Shown: positions 1 through 10,095, numbered from the stretch's first letter. The stretch: 54,372 bases of DNA from Elusimicrobia bacterium RIFOXYA2_FULL_39_19 (GCA_001800285.1 MGVC01000029.1:1-54372); one strand, 5' to 3'. A program made the numbers and translations. The notes: generated from the letters alone by a model not told the origin.

Positions 1-2522
1 TATATTCTGTAATAACTGGCATAATCTCCGTCACCAGCCTGGGTGCTGGCGGTCCAGCTTAGTGTTATACTTGATGTTGTACGGGCAGGATTGGCAAGGT
101 TTGCCGGAGGATTGGGGGCAATTACATCACTGCTGGCTATTAAGCTGCTGATTTTTACTATTGAACTGGAAATGTTTTCCCGCCAGCCGTCTAAATCATC
201 AAGCAATGGGCCGCTATAAGCCTGGCCGTTAGTTCCTTTTACAAGAGCATCCGGAGGATAAGTACCAATACTGCTTCTTATGCTTGTAAGAAGCGCGCTG
301 GCTGTTGTAACATCGCTGTTGGAACCATAACCTGATGCTGTTGCTGAACTTATAAGAGTTTCAAGTTTATAAATGTATCGGTAATCATCTATTCCTTCCC
401 GCGACCATTCATACCAGGTGGTAGGAACCGGTGCTCCGCTTGAAGAAAGAAATACTCCTCCATAAACACCCCAGGTAACACCCGTTAAATCAGAAAATGG
501 ATAATAAGGATTGTCCCAATAATGGTAGGACCATTGCCAAGCGCCCTTGGCCTCCATTTTCCAGGAATAAAAGCCCCATTCATATCTGTTAACATTTTTA
601 CCTAAATTGTAAAACCAGAATACCGGGTCACCATCCTGGGCGCCTGTAATCAAATCCGCTGATTTTGAACTTGGGTGGGTCTGAAGATAATCCATGTAAC
701 CCAGCATAGTTGTATAATCCACCCCGTTATCATCATCATACTGAACATCAACAGTTGATTCAGCACCGGCTACCTGGCTGATAAGCTGAAGATAGCTTAT
801 GGTATCTGCCCGGTTTCTGTTACAGTCTGCAAGGCTGGTTTCACGCGGTTCATCAACAGCCCAGAACACTATAGGAACTTTTGGAGATTTGCTGTTAGCC
901 CAGCTTAATATCTGTGTAATGGCTGATTTATACAGAGTATTGAAATTTGTACCGAATTCTGTCTGGCCGGCATCTATTAAATCATTGGCAACATCCATTA
1001 TAAACATCTGATTTGGATATTTTGAATTTAGGCCAAACCCCGTTTCAGACATTGCCTGATAGTAGATATTTAGATAAGTCCATCTGAGAGTTATCACTGA
1101 CCCGCTGATATTTGATATTTCCGGTGCAGGAATTTCACAACAGTTTAATCCGTGATCTTTCATATCCTGGAATTCCTTTTTTAGTATTTCTAATAATTTT
1201 GCAGAAGCAGCGGTGGGTTCTGAATCAAAAAAATGAAGCAGGCGGTAGTTTTCGCTTCTGGCTTCAGATTTACTGCTCATCCAGGAAAAATTCATATCCA
1301 ACTCTTCCGGGCCAGGTAAACTAAAAGGCCTTACCGTTACAGTAAAAGGTATAGCAGCGGCAGTTTTGTTGGAAGGAGTAAAGGTTATTGTGCCCGTGTA
1401 AGTTCCGGCTTCTGCGTTATCCGGTACTTTTACCGTAAGCCAGTATTGTTTTGTTAAGCCCACGGGAATATCTATGGATGATTTTTTTGTTAAAATCAGC
1501 GGAACGGGTATATAATTTTTAGTCCAGCCCGAACTATCGCTCCAGACCCTTTTTTCAAAATACCGGACCACCCGCACATCTACATTTGAACCGGGAATAG
1601 TTCCCCCGCTGCCGGTAAGATCGCTTACGGTTACATTTACGCCGGTAAGGCTGCTAAGCGGATACACGCCAAGTGTTACAGGCTCATACTCACCTTTGGC
1701 GGCATTTAATGCAAGGCCTGTAGATGTTAATAATTCATAAGATTTAGGTTTTGTGTTAGGGTAAACTTCCCTTACATAGTTTCTGGTAAAAAGCCGGTAG
1801 CCCTTGCCGTCATCTGCAGGCGCGGGCGTTGAATCTGCAGGAAGATACTCGGTATAACAATTATTGCTGAAATAAAGTTTTCTGGTTGTTTCAAGTGATG
1901 ACAGCCAGGCAGTACATTCAGCAGTGCAGGTTGAAGGAAATACCGCTACCATATGCACGGCGTAATTATTAAAATATAACAGCATATTACCTCCGGAAAC
2001 GGTGACATTGCTGTAAGTCCTTATGGGGTATTCCAGGTCAATTATTTTATTAAAAGCGTCCTGGCCGGGCGTATAGTCCAGGCTTTGGCCTTTAAGCAAA
2101 TTGTCTTCTGAATAAACGTTGCTTAAGCTGATAGTTTCACTTAATACTGTTGTTCCCTGGATTCTCATGTAAGAACTTCTGATGGGTGTTGGGTTGGTAA
2201 CCATAACTACTACCGTATAAGTGCCGTTAGCAAGATCCATTCTGAACTGGCAATTTTGGGCGGAATACAAGGCCCAGCCTATCCAATCTTTTGCAACGGT
2301 GTCAGGGTAGGAATCATTTCCTGAAGTATATCTTCCGTTGCCGCTTGAGTACCAGCCGTATTTTAAACCCGAAGTATATGAATTAGTAGATACAATAGGT
2401 ATCATACCGGTTGTACCGGGAGAATTGTATACGCCGAAATCAAATTTAAATATTGTAGCGTAGCAGATATTTGCAGTAAAAGTAAGCAACAAAAAAAATA
2501 ACAGTTTCACAAGATTATGCAT
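1..2522 (-). CDS. Secreted GH123/DUF4091-like glycoside hydrolase with FN3 domains (3' end cut by window edge)
   Basis: The reading frame is open from ATG at 2522 to the window edge (840 codons), so only the N-terminal part is visible. Just upstream of the ATG is the Shine-Dalgarno AAGGTGA. The first ~22 residues form a signal peptide. A malectin-like N-terminal module (to ~residue 220) follows, then the beta-sandwich that precedes DUF4091 domains, then a TIM-barrel region with the WAVDEPRE motif. Its Asp557-Glu558 pair matches the catalytic Asp-Glu of GH123 enzymes. The DUF4091-like C-terminal part with WSREGIDDYRY comes next, and an FN3 domain starts near residue 800. The order matches the 1465-residue paralog at 17448-21845, so the missing end is probably more FN3 and a FlgD-like sorting module. 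It lies 28 bases after the gene at 2551-4299, so the two probably form one operon. The substrate is unknown; GH123 members act on N-acetylgalactosaminides. Confidence 0.85.
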   Translation of the reverse strand, partial: MHNLVKLLFFLLLTFTANICYATIFKFDFGVYNSPGTTGMIPIVSTNSYTSGLKYGWYSSGNGRYTSGNDSYPDTVAKDWIGWALYSAQNCQFRMDLANGTYTVVVMVTNPTPIRSSYMRIQGTTVLSETISLSNVYSEDNLLKGQSLDYTPGQDAFNKIIDLEYPIRTYSNVTVSGGNMLLYFNNYAVHMVAVFPSTCTAECTAWLSSLETTRKLYFSNNCYTEYLPADSTPAPADDGKGYRLFTRNYVREVYPNTKPKSYELLTSTGLALNAAKGEYEPVTLGVYPLSSLTGVNVTVSDLTGSGGTIPGSNVDVRVVRYFEKRVWSDSSGWTKNYIPVPLILTKKSSIDIPVGLTKQYWLTVKVPDNAEAGTYTGTITFTPSNKTAAAIPFTVTVRPFSLPGPEELDMNFSWMSSKSEARSENYRLLHFFDSEPTAASAKLLEILKKEFQDMKDHGLNCCEIPAPEISNISGSVITLRWTYLNIYYQAMSETGFGLNSKYPNQMFIMDVANDLIDAGQTEFGTNFNTLYKSAITQILSWANSKSPKVPIVFWAVDEPRETSLADCNRNRADTISYLQLISQVAGAESTVDVQYDDDNGVDYTTMLGYMDYLQTHPSSKSADLITGAQDGDPVFWFYNLGKNVNRYEWGFYSWKMEAKGAWQWSYHYWDNPYYPFSDLTGVTWGVYGGVFLSSSGAPVPTTWYEWSREGIDDYRYIYKLETLISSATASGYGSNSDVTTASALLTSIRSSIGTYPPDALVKGTNGQAYSGPLLDDLDGWRENISSSIVKISSLIASSDVIAPNPPANLANPARTTSSITLSWTASTQAGDGDYASYYRI

Positions 2523-2550
2523 ATATTCACCTTTTTTCGTCAGTTTTCAA

Positions 2551-4299
2551 CTATCTTGATACTGCCTGCAATTCTATTATTGACTGAGCTATATTCCAAC
2601 GAAAATATTCGTATCTGTTGATGTCTGAAAATCCCGGATGGTCCGCCCAGCCGCTATTATCTACTGCTGACTCAAGCGGAAAATCTACTTCGGTTTCATT
2701 TTTTAATTCACCTAATAATATTTCTGCCCTGGAAACTGCAGATAAAACTGTTTTTTCCTTTTTATCTTTTGCTTTTTTAATTAAAGATTCAAGCGTATAA
2801 ATATACCTGTAATCTTCGGAACCTTCCCGGCCCCATTCCATTTTAATATGGCATAAAAATTCTTCATCTACCGGGTAAATCAATGTGAGCATGTCATCAA
2901 TTTTCTGCATACTGCCGTTTAGTTTATACTGTCTGCGCCCTGCGGCTCCTGTTCTCCACAAATACACACCTTCGGTGAACCTGTTTACTCCTATACTGGT
3001 AAACCAAAAAGGTTTCCCAATTTTTTTTGTTCTATTTATGGTTTCTTCATTTATAACTCCCTTATTATACATAACCACATCAACCCAGGGAATTATTTCA
3101 AGGCCTTCAGGACGGTTTATTGATACAGCTATATTCACACCTTTAACTTCTTTCATGGCCTTCATCAGCTTTTTCCCAAACTCTACTCCTACTTTCCCGT
3201 CGTTCGATAACTCAGCGCTTCCATAAAATAATACCGGCGGCCAGCCCTGTTCTTTGGCATGTTCTATAACCATTTTAAAACCATGTTTTAATTTTGCTAA
3301 CGATTCTTCAGTATCCAGTTTTTTATATTTTTCAATCCCGCCATAAGAGGGCCCGCCCTGGATTATCGTATCCACTAAGACAACAGGCCCGGCCATACCG
3401 GCTTCTTTATATACCTTCATAAATGAATCGGCAATATTAAAATCAATTTTATCTGTATCAATTAATGCTTCATAGCCGGGAAGTATTCCCGTCAAGCTGA
3501 TTGAATTCATTCCATGCTCTTTCAAAACAGCCAGCAATTTCTTTTGAAGCTTCTCGTTTTTAGGAATATCATAATAAAGATGGGCGTAGGTTACATCTTG
3601 GGGAATCTGTAACTTTATAGGAAGTACTTTGAGTTTCAATGTTATAACAGAAACAGGCAAACCCTCTGCGGAAAACTCTATTTGACCCTGATAATCTCCC
3701 GGCAGAGCATCCTGAGAAACTTTTACAGTAAGCCAGAACTGTTTGCATGTTTTTTCTGGAACGACCGTGCTTTCCCTGCTGGTCAACACACCGGGCTCTA
3801 CTGAATAACTTCTTTTATTTCCTGCTTGAGCTACATACCTTACTACTTTAATATCAATATTATTTTTGCTGATTGTTTTTTTGTCCGGCCCTGTTAAATC
3901 ACCAATCTTTACTCTTACATTATTTAATTGCCTTAATGCATAAACCGCAAAGACCGCCGGTTCATATTCCCCCTGCGCAGAATAAATATTTATTTCATTT
4001 TTTATCTCTTCTTTTTTTGGATAAGAAAGAGGATATACTTTTTCCAGATAATTTCTCATAAAAATAACATAACCCCTGTCCTGCAGCTCTTTTTCAAAAA
4101 CTAAGGCCTTTTCTTCCATATAAATGTCATGGCCCAGGGCGCCCACTCTTTCTCTTAATTTTAAAGATGACAGGAAATCTTTGTTTTCACCATCTGTTTC
4201 TAAAGCAATAATATCGGGGGATTGCCCTTCACAATAAACTGTTTGACAAATAAATGAATTCATTACAATCACTGCAAATATTAGTATTGATTTATTCAT
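2551..4299 (-). CDS. Secreted DUF4091/GH123-like protein lacking the catalytic Asp
   Basis: This 582-residue protein has a signal peptide (1 to ~23), a beta-sandwich (about 75-235) and a TIM-barrel-like DUF4091 region (about 240-560) ending in GREGSEDYRYIYTLES. It aligns with the two larger GH123-like paralogs in the window over KQFWLTVKV, the IPWVD strand and KPFWF. Where they read VVDEP, it reads GSAEL: Ala362-Glu363 replaces the Asp-Glu pair. The Asp that assists catalysis in GH123 is therefore missing, and the protein may bind rather than cleave, or use another mechanism. It has no FN3 or C-terminal sorting module, unlike its paralogs. The ATG is preceded by AAGGTAGAG. A dispersed repeat lies between this gene and the preceding one at 4424-8695. 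The family assignment is firm; the activity is not. Confidence 0.8.
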   Translation of the reverse strand: MNKSILIFAVIVMNSFICQTVYCEGQSPDIIALETDGENKDFLSSLKLRERVGALGHDIYMEEKALVFEKELQDRGYVIFMRNYLEKVYPLSYPKKEEIKNEINIYSAQGEYEPAVFAVYALRQLNNVRVKIGDLTGPDKKTISKNNIDIKVVRYVAQAGNKRSYSVEPGVLTSRESTVVPEKTCKQFWLTVKVSQDALPGDYQGQIEFSAEGLPVSVITLKLKVLPIKLQIPQDVTYAHLYYDIPKNEKLQKKLLAVLKEHGMNSISLTGILPGYEALIDTDKIDFNIADSFMKVYKEAGMAGPVVLVDTIIQGGPSYGGIEKYKKLDTEESLAKLKHGFKMVIEHAKEQGWPPVLFYGSAELSNDGKVGVEFGKKLMKAMKEVKGVNIAVSINRPEGLEIIPWVDVVMYNKGVINEETINRTKKIGKPFWFTSIGVNRFTEGVYLWRTGAAGRRQYKLNGSMQKIDDMLTLIYPVDEEFLCHIKMEWGREGSEDYRYIYTLESLIKKAKDKKEKTVLSAVSRAEILLGELKNETEVDFPLESAVDNSGWADHPGFSDINRYEYFRWNIAQSIIELQAVSR

Positions 4300-4311
4300 T
4301 GACTCTACCTT

Positions 4312-4411
4312 TTATTAACTCCCCTCCATCCCCTCTTTCAAAAAAAGGGGATGGGTATCCACCTTTTTAATCCCCCTCTTTACTGACTAAAGAGGGGCCA
4401 GAGGAGTTGAC
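4312..4411. repeat. Intergenic palindromic repeat, copy 1
   Basis: The stretch between two array genes begins TTATTAACTCCCC and ends GGAGTTGAC. It holds two hairpins: CATCCCC/GGGGATG, and CCCCTCTTTA/TAAAGAGGGG at 4373-4397. The start, the second hairpin and the TTGAC end recur at 17357-17435, and the 13-base start alone recurs at 21855-21867. It looks like a dispersed palindromic element. As RNA the hairpins could attenuate read-through within the array. Confidence 0.65.
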
Positions 4412-4423
4412 AACCGTGAGATT

Positions 4424-7400
4424 TCATCTGACTATAGCTATTTTGCCGGACATTTTTTCTCCGGAAGAATCGGTAATTCTATATAGGTAGGTTCCGCTGG
4501 AAAGCTTTTCATTTTCTTTGTTTCTTACATCCCACTGATATTTTCCGTTATTATCTGTTTCTTCAAGAGTAGTTACAAGTTCTCCGGATAGTGAGTATAT
4601 CTCTATTGTTGAATTGTTTGTAAGGTTGTCAAAAATTATTCCCGTGTCCCAGGTACCCGTTTCCGGTTTTTTATCATTGGGCTTAAACGGGTTCGGGTAC
4701 ACCCTTACTTCGTTTAGAGTGTCTGCTGATAATACTGTTCCAAGTATTCTAAACACGCTGAAATGTGAAGTTGCCGCTGACACTGTTTTGTTTACTTTAT
4801 CTATTGTCTGATTTCCGGATACTAACTCCCACCTATTTGTTGTTTCATTAAGACAATATATATTCAGCCCGTTTTCTGTTTCACCGGTTACACTTGCAGG
4901 GTATGGAATTATTATTGTTACTTCAGACAATAAACTGAGTTTTGCTTTGAATTCAGTACAGGTACCTGATAATTCACTTACTGTTTCTGTAATAATTTTA
5001 GTATCATTTGCGGCCGCGTTATTTGCGGCATATATTCCTGCTGCTTTGTCCGCGCCGGGAGCTGCTATGTCTATATACACGCCTATGTTAGTCCCTGGAG
5101 AAATTACCACTTTTGTTTTTGCATCATATCCGGATCCTATCTCATAATTTCCCGCGGCTATCTGATTATTTATCAGCTTAACGGGGCCCGTGCTGGTTAT
5201 TACTGAACTAATATTTCCTGATAAATCTACCGCCGCTACTGCAAAATAGTATTCATTGGCAGAATTTAAACCCGTTACTGTTATTGAAGATATACTTGAA
5301 TTTGAAAGCGGCGAACCGTTAAAATAAGTTGCCTGGGCTGTACTTGAAAACTGTGTATATGCGTAATATATTTTGTATCCTGCAACATCTGCATCATTAA
5401 TTTTTGTCCAGCTTACTATTACGCTGTCTCCTTTATCTGTAGGCCGGTCCACGCCTTTGGTACCTGTTACTTCGGAAGGTGGTGTGGCATCTCCATAAGC
5501 ATAGCTCATCTGGCTGTTTGCTGTTATTGTGTTGGGTGTACCTGCCTTATCCTGAATGTTGTTTATTGTTATTGTGTATGTTATTCCAGCACTGTGCTGA
5601 CTGGCAGCTAAAGTTACTATTCTCTGGCTGGGCCCCAAAACTGCGGCTACTATTGTGATAGAGTTATTAATGCTGAAATTTGATATTGTTTCAGCTGTTG
5701 TTTCATTTACAGGTTCGCTGAATTCTACACTAATACTGACCGAGCTAACCGCTGTTACTGATACAATAGTCGGCGCTGTTGTATCGCTTCCGGATTGCTG
5801 CGTACTGAAACTACCGCTTGCTGCTGTTGCGCTTACGTTACTGGAATCATCTACTGCATATACTGCATAATTATAAGTTGTGCCGGCGCTCAACCCGGAA
5901 TCCGTATAACTGGTGTCCGCTGTAGTGCTTATCTGCACTGATTCCCTTAATATTTTATAATAACTTGCATAATCTCCGTCACCTGCTTGCGCGCTGGCGG
6001 TCCAGCTTAATTCTATACTGGTTTCGGTTTGGTTTGAACTATTTAAATTTGTGGGTGCATTGGGCACAGTTGAATCTGCTAAACTGACGGAAGTATAAAA
6101 TCTTCCTGTTGCTGATGACACGCTTACCAAAGTTGCATCATCTACCGCATAAATACCGTAATTGTAAGTTGTACCAGCCGTCAGCCCTGAATCATTATAA
6201 CTTGTTCCAATTGCAGTACTTATTAATACTGCATTTCTGTATACCCTATAATAACTTGCATAATCTCCGTCGCCGGCCTGGGTGCTGGCGGTCCAAACCA
6301 ATAATAATGTTGTCTGGGTTTTTGACGGGTTTGTAAGATTTGTGGGTGCATTAGGAGCAGTAACATCGCTTGCAATGCCTGACGTATAAAAATTTCCGGA
6401 AGCAGAAGACACGCTGATATTATTGGAATCATCTACGGCATAAATCCCATAACTGTATGTAGTACCAGCGCTTAATCCCGAATCTGTATAACTTGTCCCG
6501 GAAGCGGTGCTTATTAAAACTGAATTTCTGTGTACCCTGTAATAACTGGCATAATCTCCGTCACCCGCTTGCGCGCTGGCGGTCCAGTCCAGGGTTAGGC
6601 TTGTATTAGTTTTTCCCGGATTTGTTAAATTAGTAGGCGCATTAGGAACAGTACCATCCACTACAGAATCACCGGCTATGCAAACCACTCTTTCAGCGGT
6701 CCACACATGATCTGTTGACAGAAGGTTATTTGATTCAACAACAAGAGCGAATATTCTCCCATCTACTGCAACCAAATCTATAACGCAGGTTTTACTGTTA
6801 TTGGCGGAAAGAATTCCTAAATCATATGAAAAAGCTACAGGAGGCGTTACAGGTGCGGCGCTGGAAGTTATATCAAACCCGGCAACTTTTAAAATTGCAT
6901 TGGTTCCGGAAAGATCTACCCAGGCAACATACGCTTTGCTTCCTGATACAACCATTCTTGATCGTTCAAAATATCCCGTAGCTTCATTGGGAGGAAGAGA
7001 CGGATAATTACCGGTCTGGGTAACATTATTTAATTCATAAGTCCATTTAACCGCTTCATCTGTTATACTAAATACCGAAAGTTCCGCTGGCCCCAGAGGA
7101 TTTCCTATGGTTGCTGACCAGTTATTTGCAAACCCGCCCCCGGTAAATTGCCGGTAATACGCGTTTGCGCCGTAATAAACTATGTATTCTTTGCCGCCGG
7201 TACTTATGTAACTCATATTAGGCCATATGTCCTGGCCCCGTCTGCCTGCACCAATACCTATATCGTAAGTTTCATTTACTGTCGGTGATGCGTGGATTAA
7301 CTGTACGTTTCCTGCCTGATTTGGCTTCCATGCCGCCCAGGCTCCGTCGCCCTGCACAAGAATTGCTTTATTTCTGTGGAAAGCATCTATTTCAAGATAA

Positions 7401-8695
7401 GACTCGTGGTTTTCGCAACTTGAAGGATGCGTAGCATCAAGGTAACTGGAATCGTATTTATAACCGAAAAGTGTTGATACATTTGCTTTTTCTTTATAAC
7501 CTATCCCTGCATATCCACCATTAGTATAACTATCTACATAAACAATATTAGCCCCCACTATCGCAAACCCCTGGTCAAAAACCTCAGTCGCTGTCGGTGA
7601 ATACCCTTCATCATTTCCTATTTCACCATCAGCATCTACATCGTTTGAAGCACCCACGTAATAGACTTTATCTCCATCACTTATAATCCCACCCCACATC
7701 TTAAAAGGACGGGTAAGTGCTGACGGGCCGCCGCCATTTTCATAAGCCCGCAAACCTGTATATTTATTAATTATGTGAAGCCCGCCGCAAGTTGTATGCC
7801 CGGACCTGCTGGATTCAGCAATATGGCTGCCTGAAATAGAAACATCAAAAAATCCCGTAGCATTGGATGTGGTCCTGTAATCCCAATGGTCGGTCATGAG
7901 CATGGTATCCCTGAGAGGTGTTTCCTTAACTGCAGGTGTTGTCAGGTCATCTCTTGTGAGCCCCGTGGAATCCTGCAGTAAGGGGTAGTTATCGTAAATA
8001 TCTTTCCAGGCAGAAAGTGAAGCGTATGAAACATACCAGGGCTCGCCATAAACAAAAGACCCTGCGCTATTTAAGATTTTATAAGCTGTCTGGGTTGTAC
8101 CGTCACCGCCATTCATCATAAAAAGAATTTCAGTAGTAGGGTCCCACGCCAGAACACTGAAACCTATACCTGTATCATAGGCTTCCATATAATTGTCGTT
8201 ATTATACATCTGGTCTCTTCTGGGCCCGCACATCTGAGTGGAATTAATGGAAGTTATAACCGTTCCGGTAGAATAATCAAGAAGCGTTACGTAGGTAGTC
8301 CTGGAAATAGGAGTCGGATCAATGGTGTTTGCAACAGCCAGCATACCGTTATAAATAACAATGTTCCTGGAAGTCATGCCGGTACTGCTGTAGGAAGCGT
8401 CGTAGCTTGAACCTAAAGATTTGTAGGCAAACCTTTTTTCCCAATTGAGCTGAAGTGAACCCGATATGTCTATGGCAGAACTGTTCTGGTGAAGGGTTCC
8501 TTCGTAGCCGGGCCAGTTTTCGGCAAAAAGATATGGGGCAAAAAGGGAAGATGCAACAAAAAACAATAAAACAAGCGTTAGGTCATTACGAATCCCATCA
8601 ATTCGTGCACGACGGGTAAAGCAATTTTTCTTCAATTTATCATTGGGCTTACTTCGCTTCGCTCGTAATGACAAATTTATAAATATTTTTTTCAT
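4424..8695 (-). CDS. Secreted PQQ-like beta-propeller protein with FN3, Ig-like and FlgD-like C-terminal domains
   Basis: This 1423-residue protein has a signal peptide whose n-region is lengthened by an inserted repeat (hydrophobic core about 41-57, then AENWPGYEG). A large propeller-like domain (about 58-680) follows. It contains the ENWPxYEGTLHQNSS start and EYIVYYGANAYY, both shared with the 1032-residue protein at 44135-47233. Three near-identical FN3 domains begin near 682, 782 and 877. An Ig-like domain (about 975), another FN3 (1072), a ZU5-like segment (1177) and a FlgD-like module (about 1332-1423, VYPNPFKPND to SGTYLYRIT) complete it. The last module resembles type-IX-secretion or surface-anchoring C-termini, so export to the cell surface is inferred. 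Its ATG overlaps the stop of the upstream CBM-like gene as ATGA, so the two are translationally coupled. The propeller ligand is unknown. Confidence 0.85.
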   Translation of the reverse strand: MKKIFINLSLRAKRSKPNDKLKKNCFTRRARIDGIRNDLTLVLLFFVASSLFAPYLFAENWPGYEGTLHQNSSAIDISGSLQLNWEKRFAYKSLGSSYDASYSSTGMTSRNIVIYNGMLAVANTIDPTPISRTTYVTLLDYSTGTVITSINSTQMCGPRRDQMYNNDNYMEAYDTGIGFSVLAWDPTTEILFMMNGGDGTTQTAYKILNSAGSFVYGEPWYVSYASLSAWKDIYDNYPLLQDSTGLTRDDLTTPAVKETPLRDTMLMTDHWDYRTTSNATGFFDVSISGSHIAESSRSGHTTCGGLHIINKYTGLRAYENGGGPSALTRPFKMWGGIISDGDKVYYVGASNDVDADGEIGNDEGYSPTATEVFDQGFAIVGANIVYVDSYTNGGYAGIGYKEKANVSTLFGYKYDSSYLDATHPSSCENHESYLEIDAFHRNKAILVQGDGAWAAWKPNQAGNVQLIHASPTVNETYDIGIGAGRRGQDIWPNMSYISTGGKEYIVYYGANAYYRQFTGGGFANNWSATIGNPLGPAELSVFSITDEAVKWTYELNNVTQTGNYPSLPPNEATGYFERSRMVVSGSKAYVAWVDLSGTNAILKVAGFDITSSAAPVTPPVAFSYDLGILSANNSKTCVIDLVAVDGRIFALVVESNNLLSTDHVWTAERVVCIAGDSVVDGTVPNAPTNLTNPGKTNTSLTLDWTASAQAGDGDYASYYRVHRNSVLISTASGTSYTDSGLSAGTTYSYGIYAVDDSNNISVSSASGNFYTSGIASDVTAPNAPTNLTNPSKTQTTLLLVWTASTQAGDGDYASYYRVYRNAVLISTAIGTSYNDSGLTAGTTYNYGIYAVDDATLVSVSSATGRFYTSVSLADSTVPNAPTNLNSSNQTETSIELSWTASAQAGDGDYASYYKILRESVQISTTADTSYTDSGLSAGTTYNYAVYAVDDSSNVSATAASGSFSTQQSGSDTTAPTIVSVTAVSSVSISVEFSEPVNETTAETISNFSINNSITIVAAVLGPSQRIVTLAASQHSAGITYTITINNIQDKAGTPNTITANSQMSYAYGDATPPSEVTGTKGVDRPTDKGDSVIVSWTKINDADVAGYKIYYAYTQFSSTAQATYFNGSPLSNSSISSITVTGLNSANEYYFAVAAVDLSGNISSVITSTGPVKLINNQIAAGNYEIGSGYDAKTKVVISPGTNIGVYIDIAAPGADKAAGIYAANNAAANDTKIITETVSELSGTCTEFKAKLSLLSEVTIIIPYPASVTGETENGLNIYCLNETTNRWELVSGNQTIDKVNKTVSAATSHFSVFRILGTVLSADTLNEVRVYPNPFKPNDKKPETGTWDTGIIFDNLTNNSTIEIYSLSGELVTTLEETDNNGKYQWDVRNKENEKLSSGTYLYRITDSSGEKMSGKIAIVR
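8582..8672. repeat. MITE-like palindromic repeat inside the signal-peptide coding region
   Basis: A 91-base element has perfect 10-base inverted ends (GTCATTACGA and TCGTAATGAC) and inner text of the GAGCGAAGCGAAG / CGTCGTGCACGA type, known from dispersed bacterial repeats. It lies inside the first 40 codons of the gene at 4424-8695. It supplies the basic stretch LSLRAKRSKPND...RRARIDGIRND ahead of the hydrophobic core, and the frame stays open. Confidence 0.75.
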
Positions 8696-9894
8696 TCACC
8701 GGTTTCCAATCTTATATTACTGACATAAAAAGTTTTTGGCTGCTTTATTACTTCTCCTGCCGCGCTGAAAGACCAGGATTCCGGGCTTTTAAAACTCATT
8801 TCCCGGCCGTCTTCCGCTTTAGCATCTATCAATACTATTTCCACCTGGTTTTTACCGGGCTGCAATACAAATCCTTTATTAAAAGGTTTTCCGGCACTGG
8901 CAGGCATATCCCTTATGACAAAGGATAAAGCAAGAGAACTTTCATATGGATTGTATGCGTCAAATTTAATCACATCAAAACCTGACCAGGACCTGTTAAT
9001 TTTATTTGCGCCTACCCAGCCCCAGGGCTTATCGGCATCTCTGTGTGCCAGCGTTATTTTTAGTGCCAGCCCGATTTCTTTTTCATAATCAGCGCTGAGG
9101 GTTGCCATTGAATTATCACTTATAGCGCCGGGCATTTCACCTTTGGCAACATCTAAAACCAATGCAGCTTTTGGGCCTTTTGATTTATTTGCAGTTTTCT
9201 TGTTTTCTTTCTTTTCTTTATCTGTTTCTTTTAAAACTGTTTTTGTTAAACGGAAATTATCTATATAAATAACAGCTCCCGCAGGAGGGTTATTGCATCC
9301 AAAAGCTACTCTTTTAATTTTAGACCACTCTACTTCACGGCTTCTGTCATGAACCAATAAACCAGCTAATTCCCATTCCAGAGTATTTTTACCCGGTTGG
9401 AGCCTGATATTAGTGCTGCATCTGAATTTATTGGTGCCAAAATATGATTTTTCAGTAAACCCTGCATCTTCATCTGCTACAGCTAAAAATGTTTCTAATA
9501 TTTCGTCCTGTGAATTGTAAATATCCAGCTGAACTTTATCATACTGGCTCCAATCTTTAGGCAAATTAATAAAATGTATGCCGGGATAGGGGGCATCTGT
9601 AGGAAAAGTCATTTTTAAAGAACTTTTTCCTGAAGTAACATATTCTTTTGACAATTCCACTTTGAAATTCTGCGGGTCTTTTACCTCTTCTATTTCAACA
9701 AATATTTTATCCGGTTTAATATCTTCCGCTGTTTCAAAATCACATAACATTTTTACATCTTCAACATAAACAGGCTCAGGCTTATCCTGCTTATTCTGCA
9801 AATCTTTTTTACTCTTTGCCGGCGCGTTAACAACAAGACAAACACTTAATAAAAACGTTAAACTTATTACGTTAATTATTCTTTTTTTTAACAT
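8692..9894 (-). CDS. Secreted protein with two CBM-like jelly-roll domains
   Basis: This 400-residue protein has a signal peptide (1 to ~26) and two beta-sandwich domains of the carbohydrate-binding-module or DUF type. The first (about 48-218) has SGKSSLKMTF, LQPGKNTLEWEL and a closing YIDNFRL strand. The second (about 245-398) has NRSWSGFDVIKFDAYNP, LQPGKNQVEIVL and FYVSNIRLE. A Lys/Asn-rich linker joins them. The second domain is homologous to the 221-residue protein at 21871-22518, and the first to the C-terminal half of the protein at 50702-51520. The start ATG has GGAGG five bases upstream. No enzyme motif is visible, so a periplasmic or surface sugar-binding role is inference. It overlaps the next gene by four bases. 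Confidence 0.75.
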   Translation of the reverse strand: MLKKRIINVISLTFLLSVCLVVNAPAKSKKDLQNKQDKPEPVYVEDVKMLCDFETAEDIKPDKIFVEIEEVKDPQNFKVELSKEYVTSGKSSLKMTFPTDAPYPGIHFINLPKDWSQYDKVQLDIYNSQDEILETFLAVADEDAGFTEKSYFGTNKFRCSTNIRLQPGKNTLEWELAGLLVHDRSREVEWSKIKRVAFGCNNPPAGAVIYIDNFRLTKTVLKETDKEKKENKKTANKSKGPKAALVLDVAKGEMPGAISDNSMATLSADYEKEIGLALKITLAHRDADKPWGWVGANKINRSWSGFDVIKFDAYNPYESSLALSFVIRDMPASAGKPFNKGFVLQPGKNQVEIVLIDAKAEDGREMSFKSPESWSFSAAGEVIKQPKTFYVSNIRLETGE

Positions 9895-9904
9895 TTATTC
9901 CTCC

Positions 9905-10095
9905 AAAAAATAGTGGTTATGTTGTTAGGTGCTTAGGTGATTTGTAAAAAACTTAATTAATCACATATCTATACAGCAATTAACAACCATCTTTTAAGCT
10001 AATCACTTTATCACTAACCACGTATCCACTTTTATTTTCTCACTATCCTACCATCCCACTATCCCTGTCTGCCAACAGGCAGGCAACCAGCCCCT
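9905..10095. repeat. Intergenic repeat downstream of a PorV-like gene, copy A
   Basis: The gap between the PorV-like gene and the CBM-like gene carries text built on TACGTGGTTAGTGAT and CACCTAA..AACATAACCAC. The same elements in the same order recur at 28300-28400, after the other PorV-like gene. A short inverted repeat, GTCTGCCAACAGGCAG, lies at its upper end. No promoter or gene was recognised here. Confidence 0.5.
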
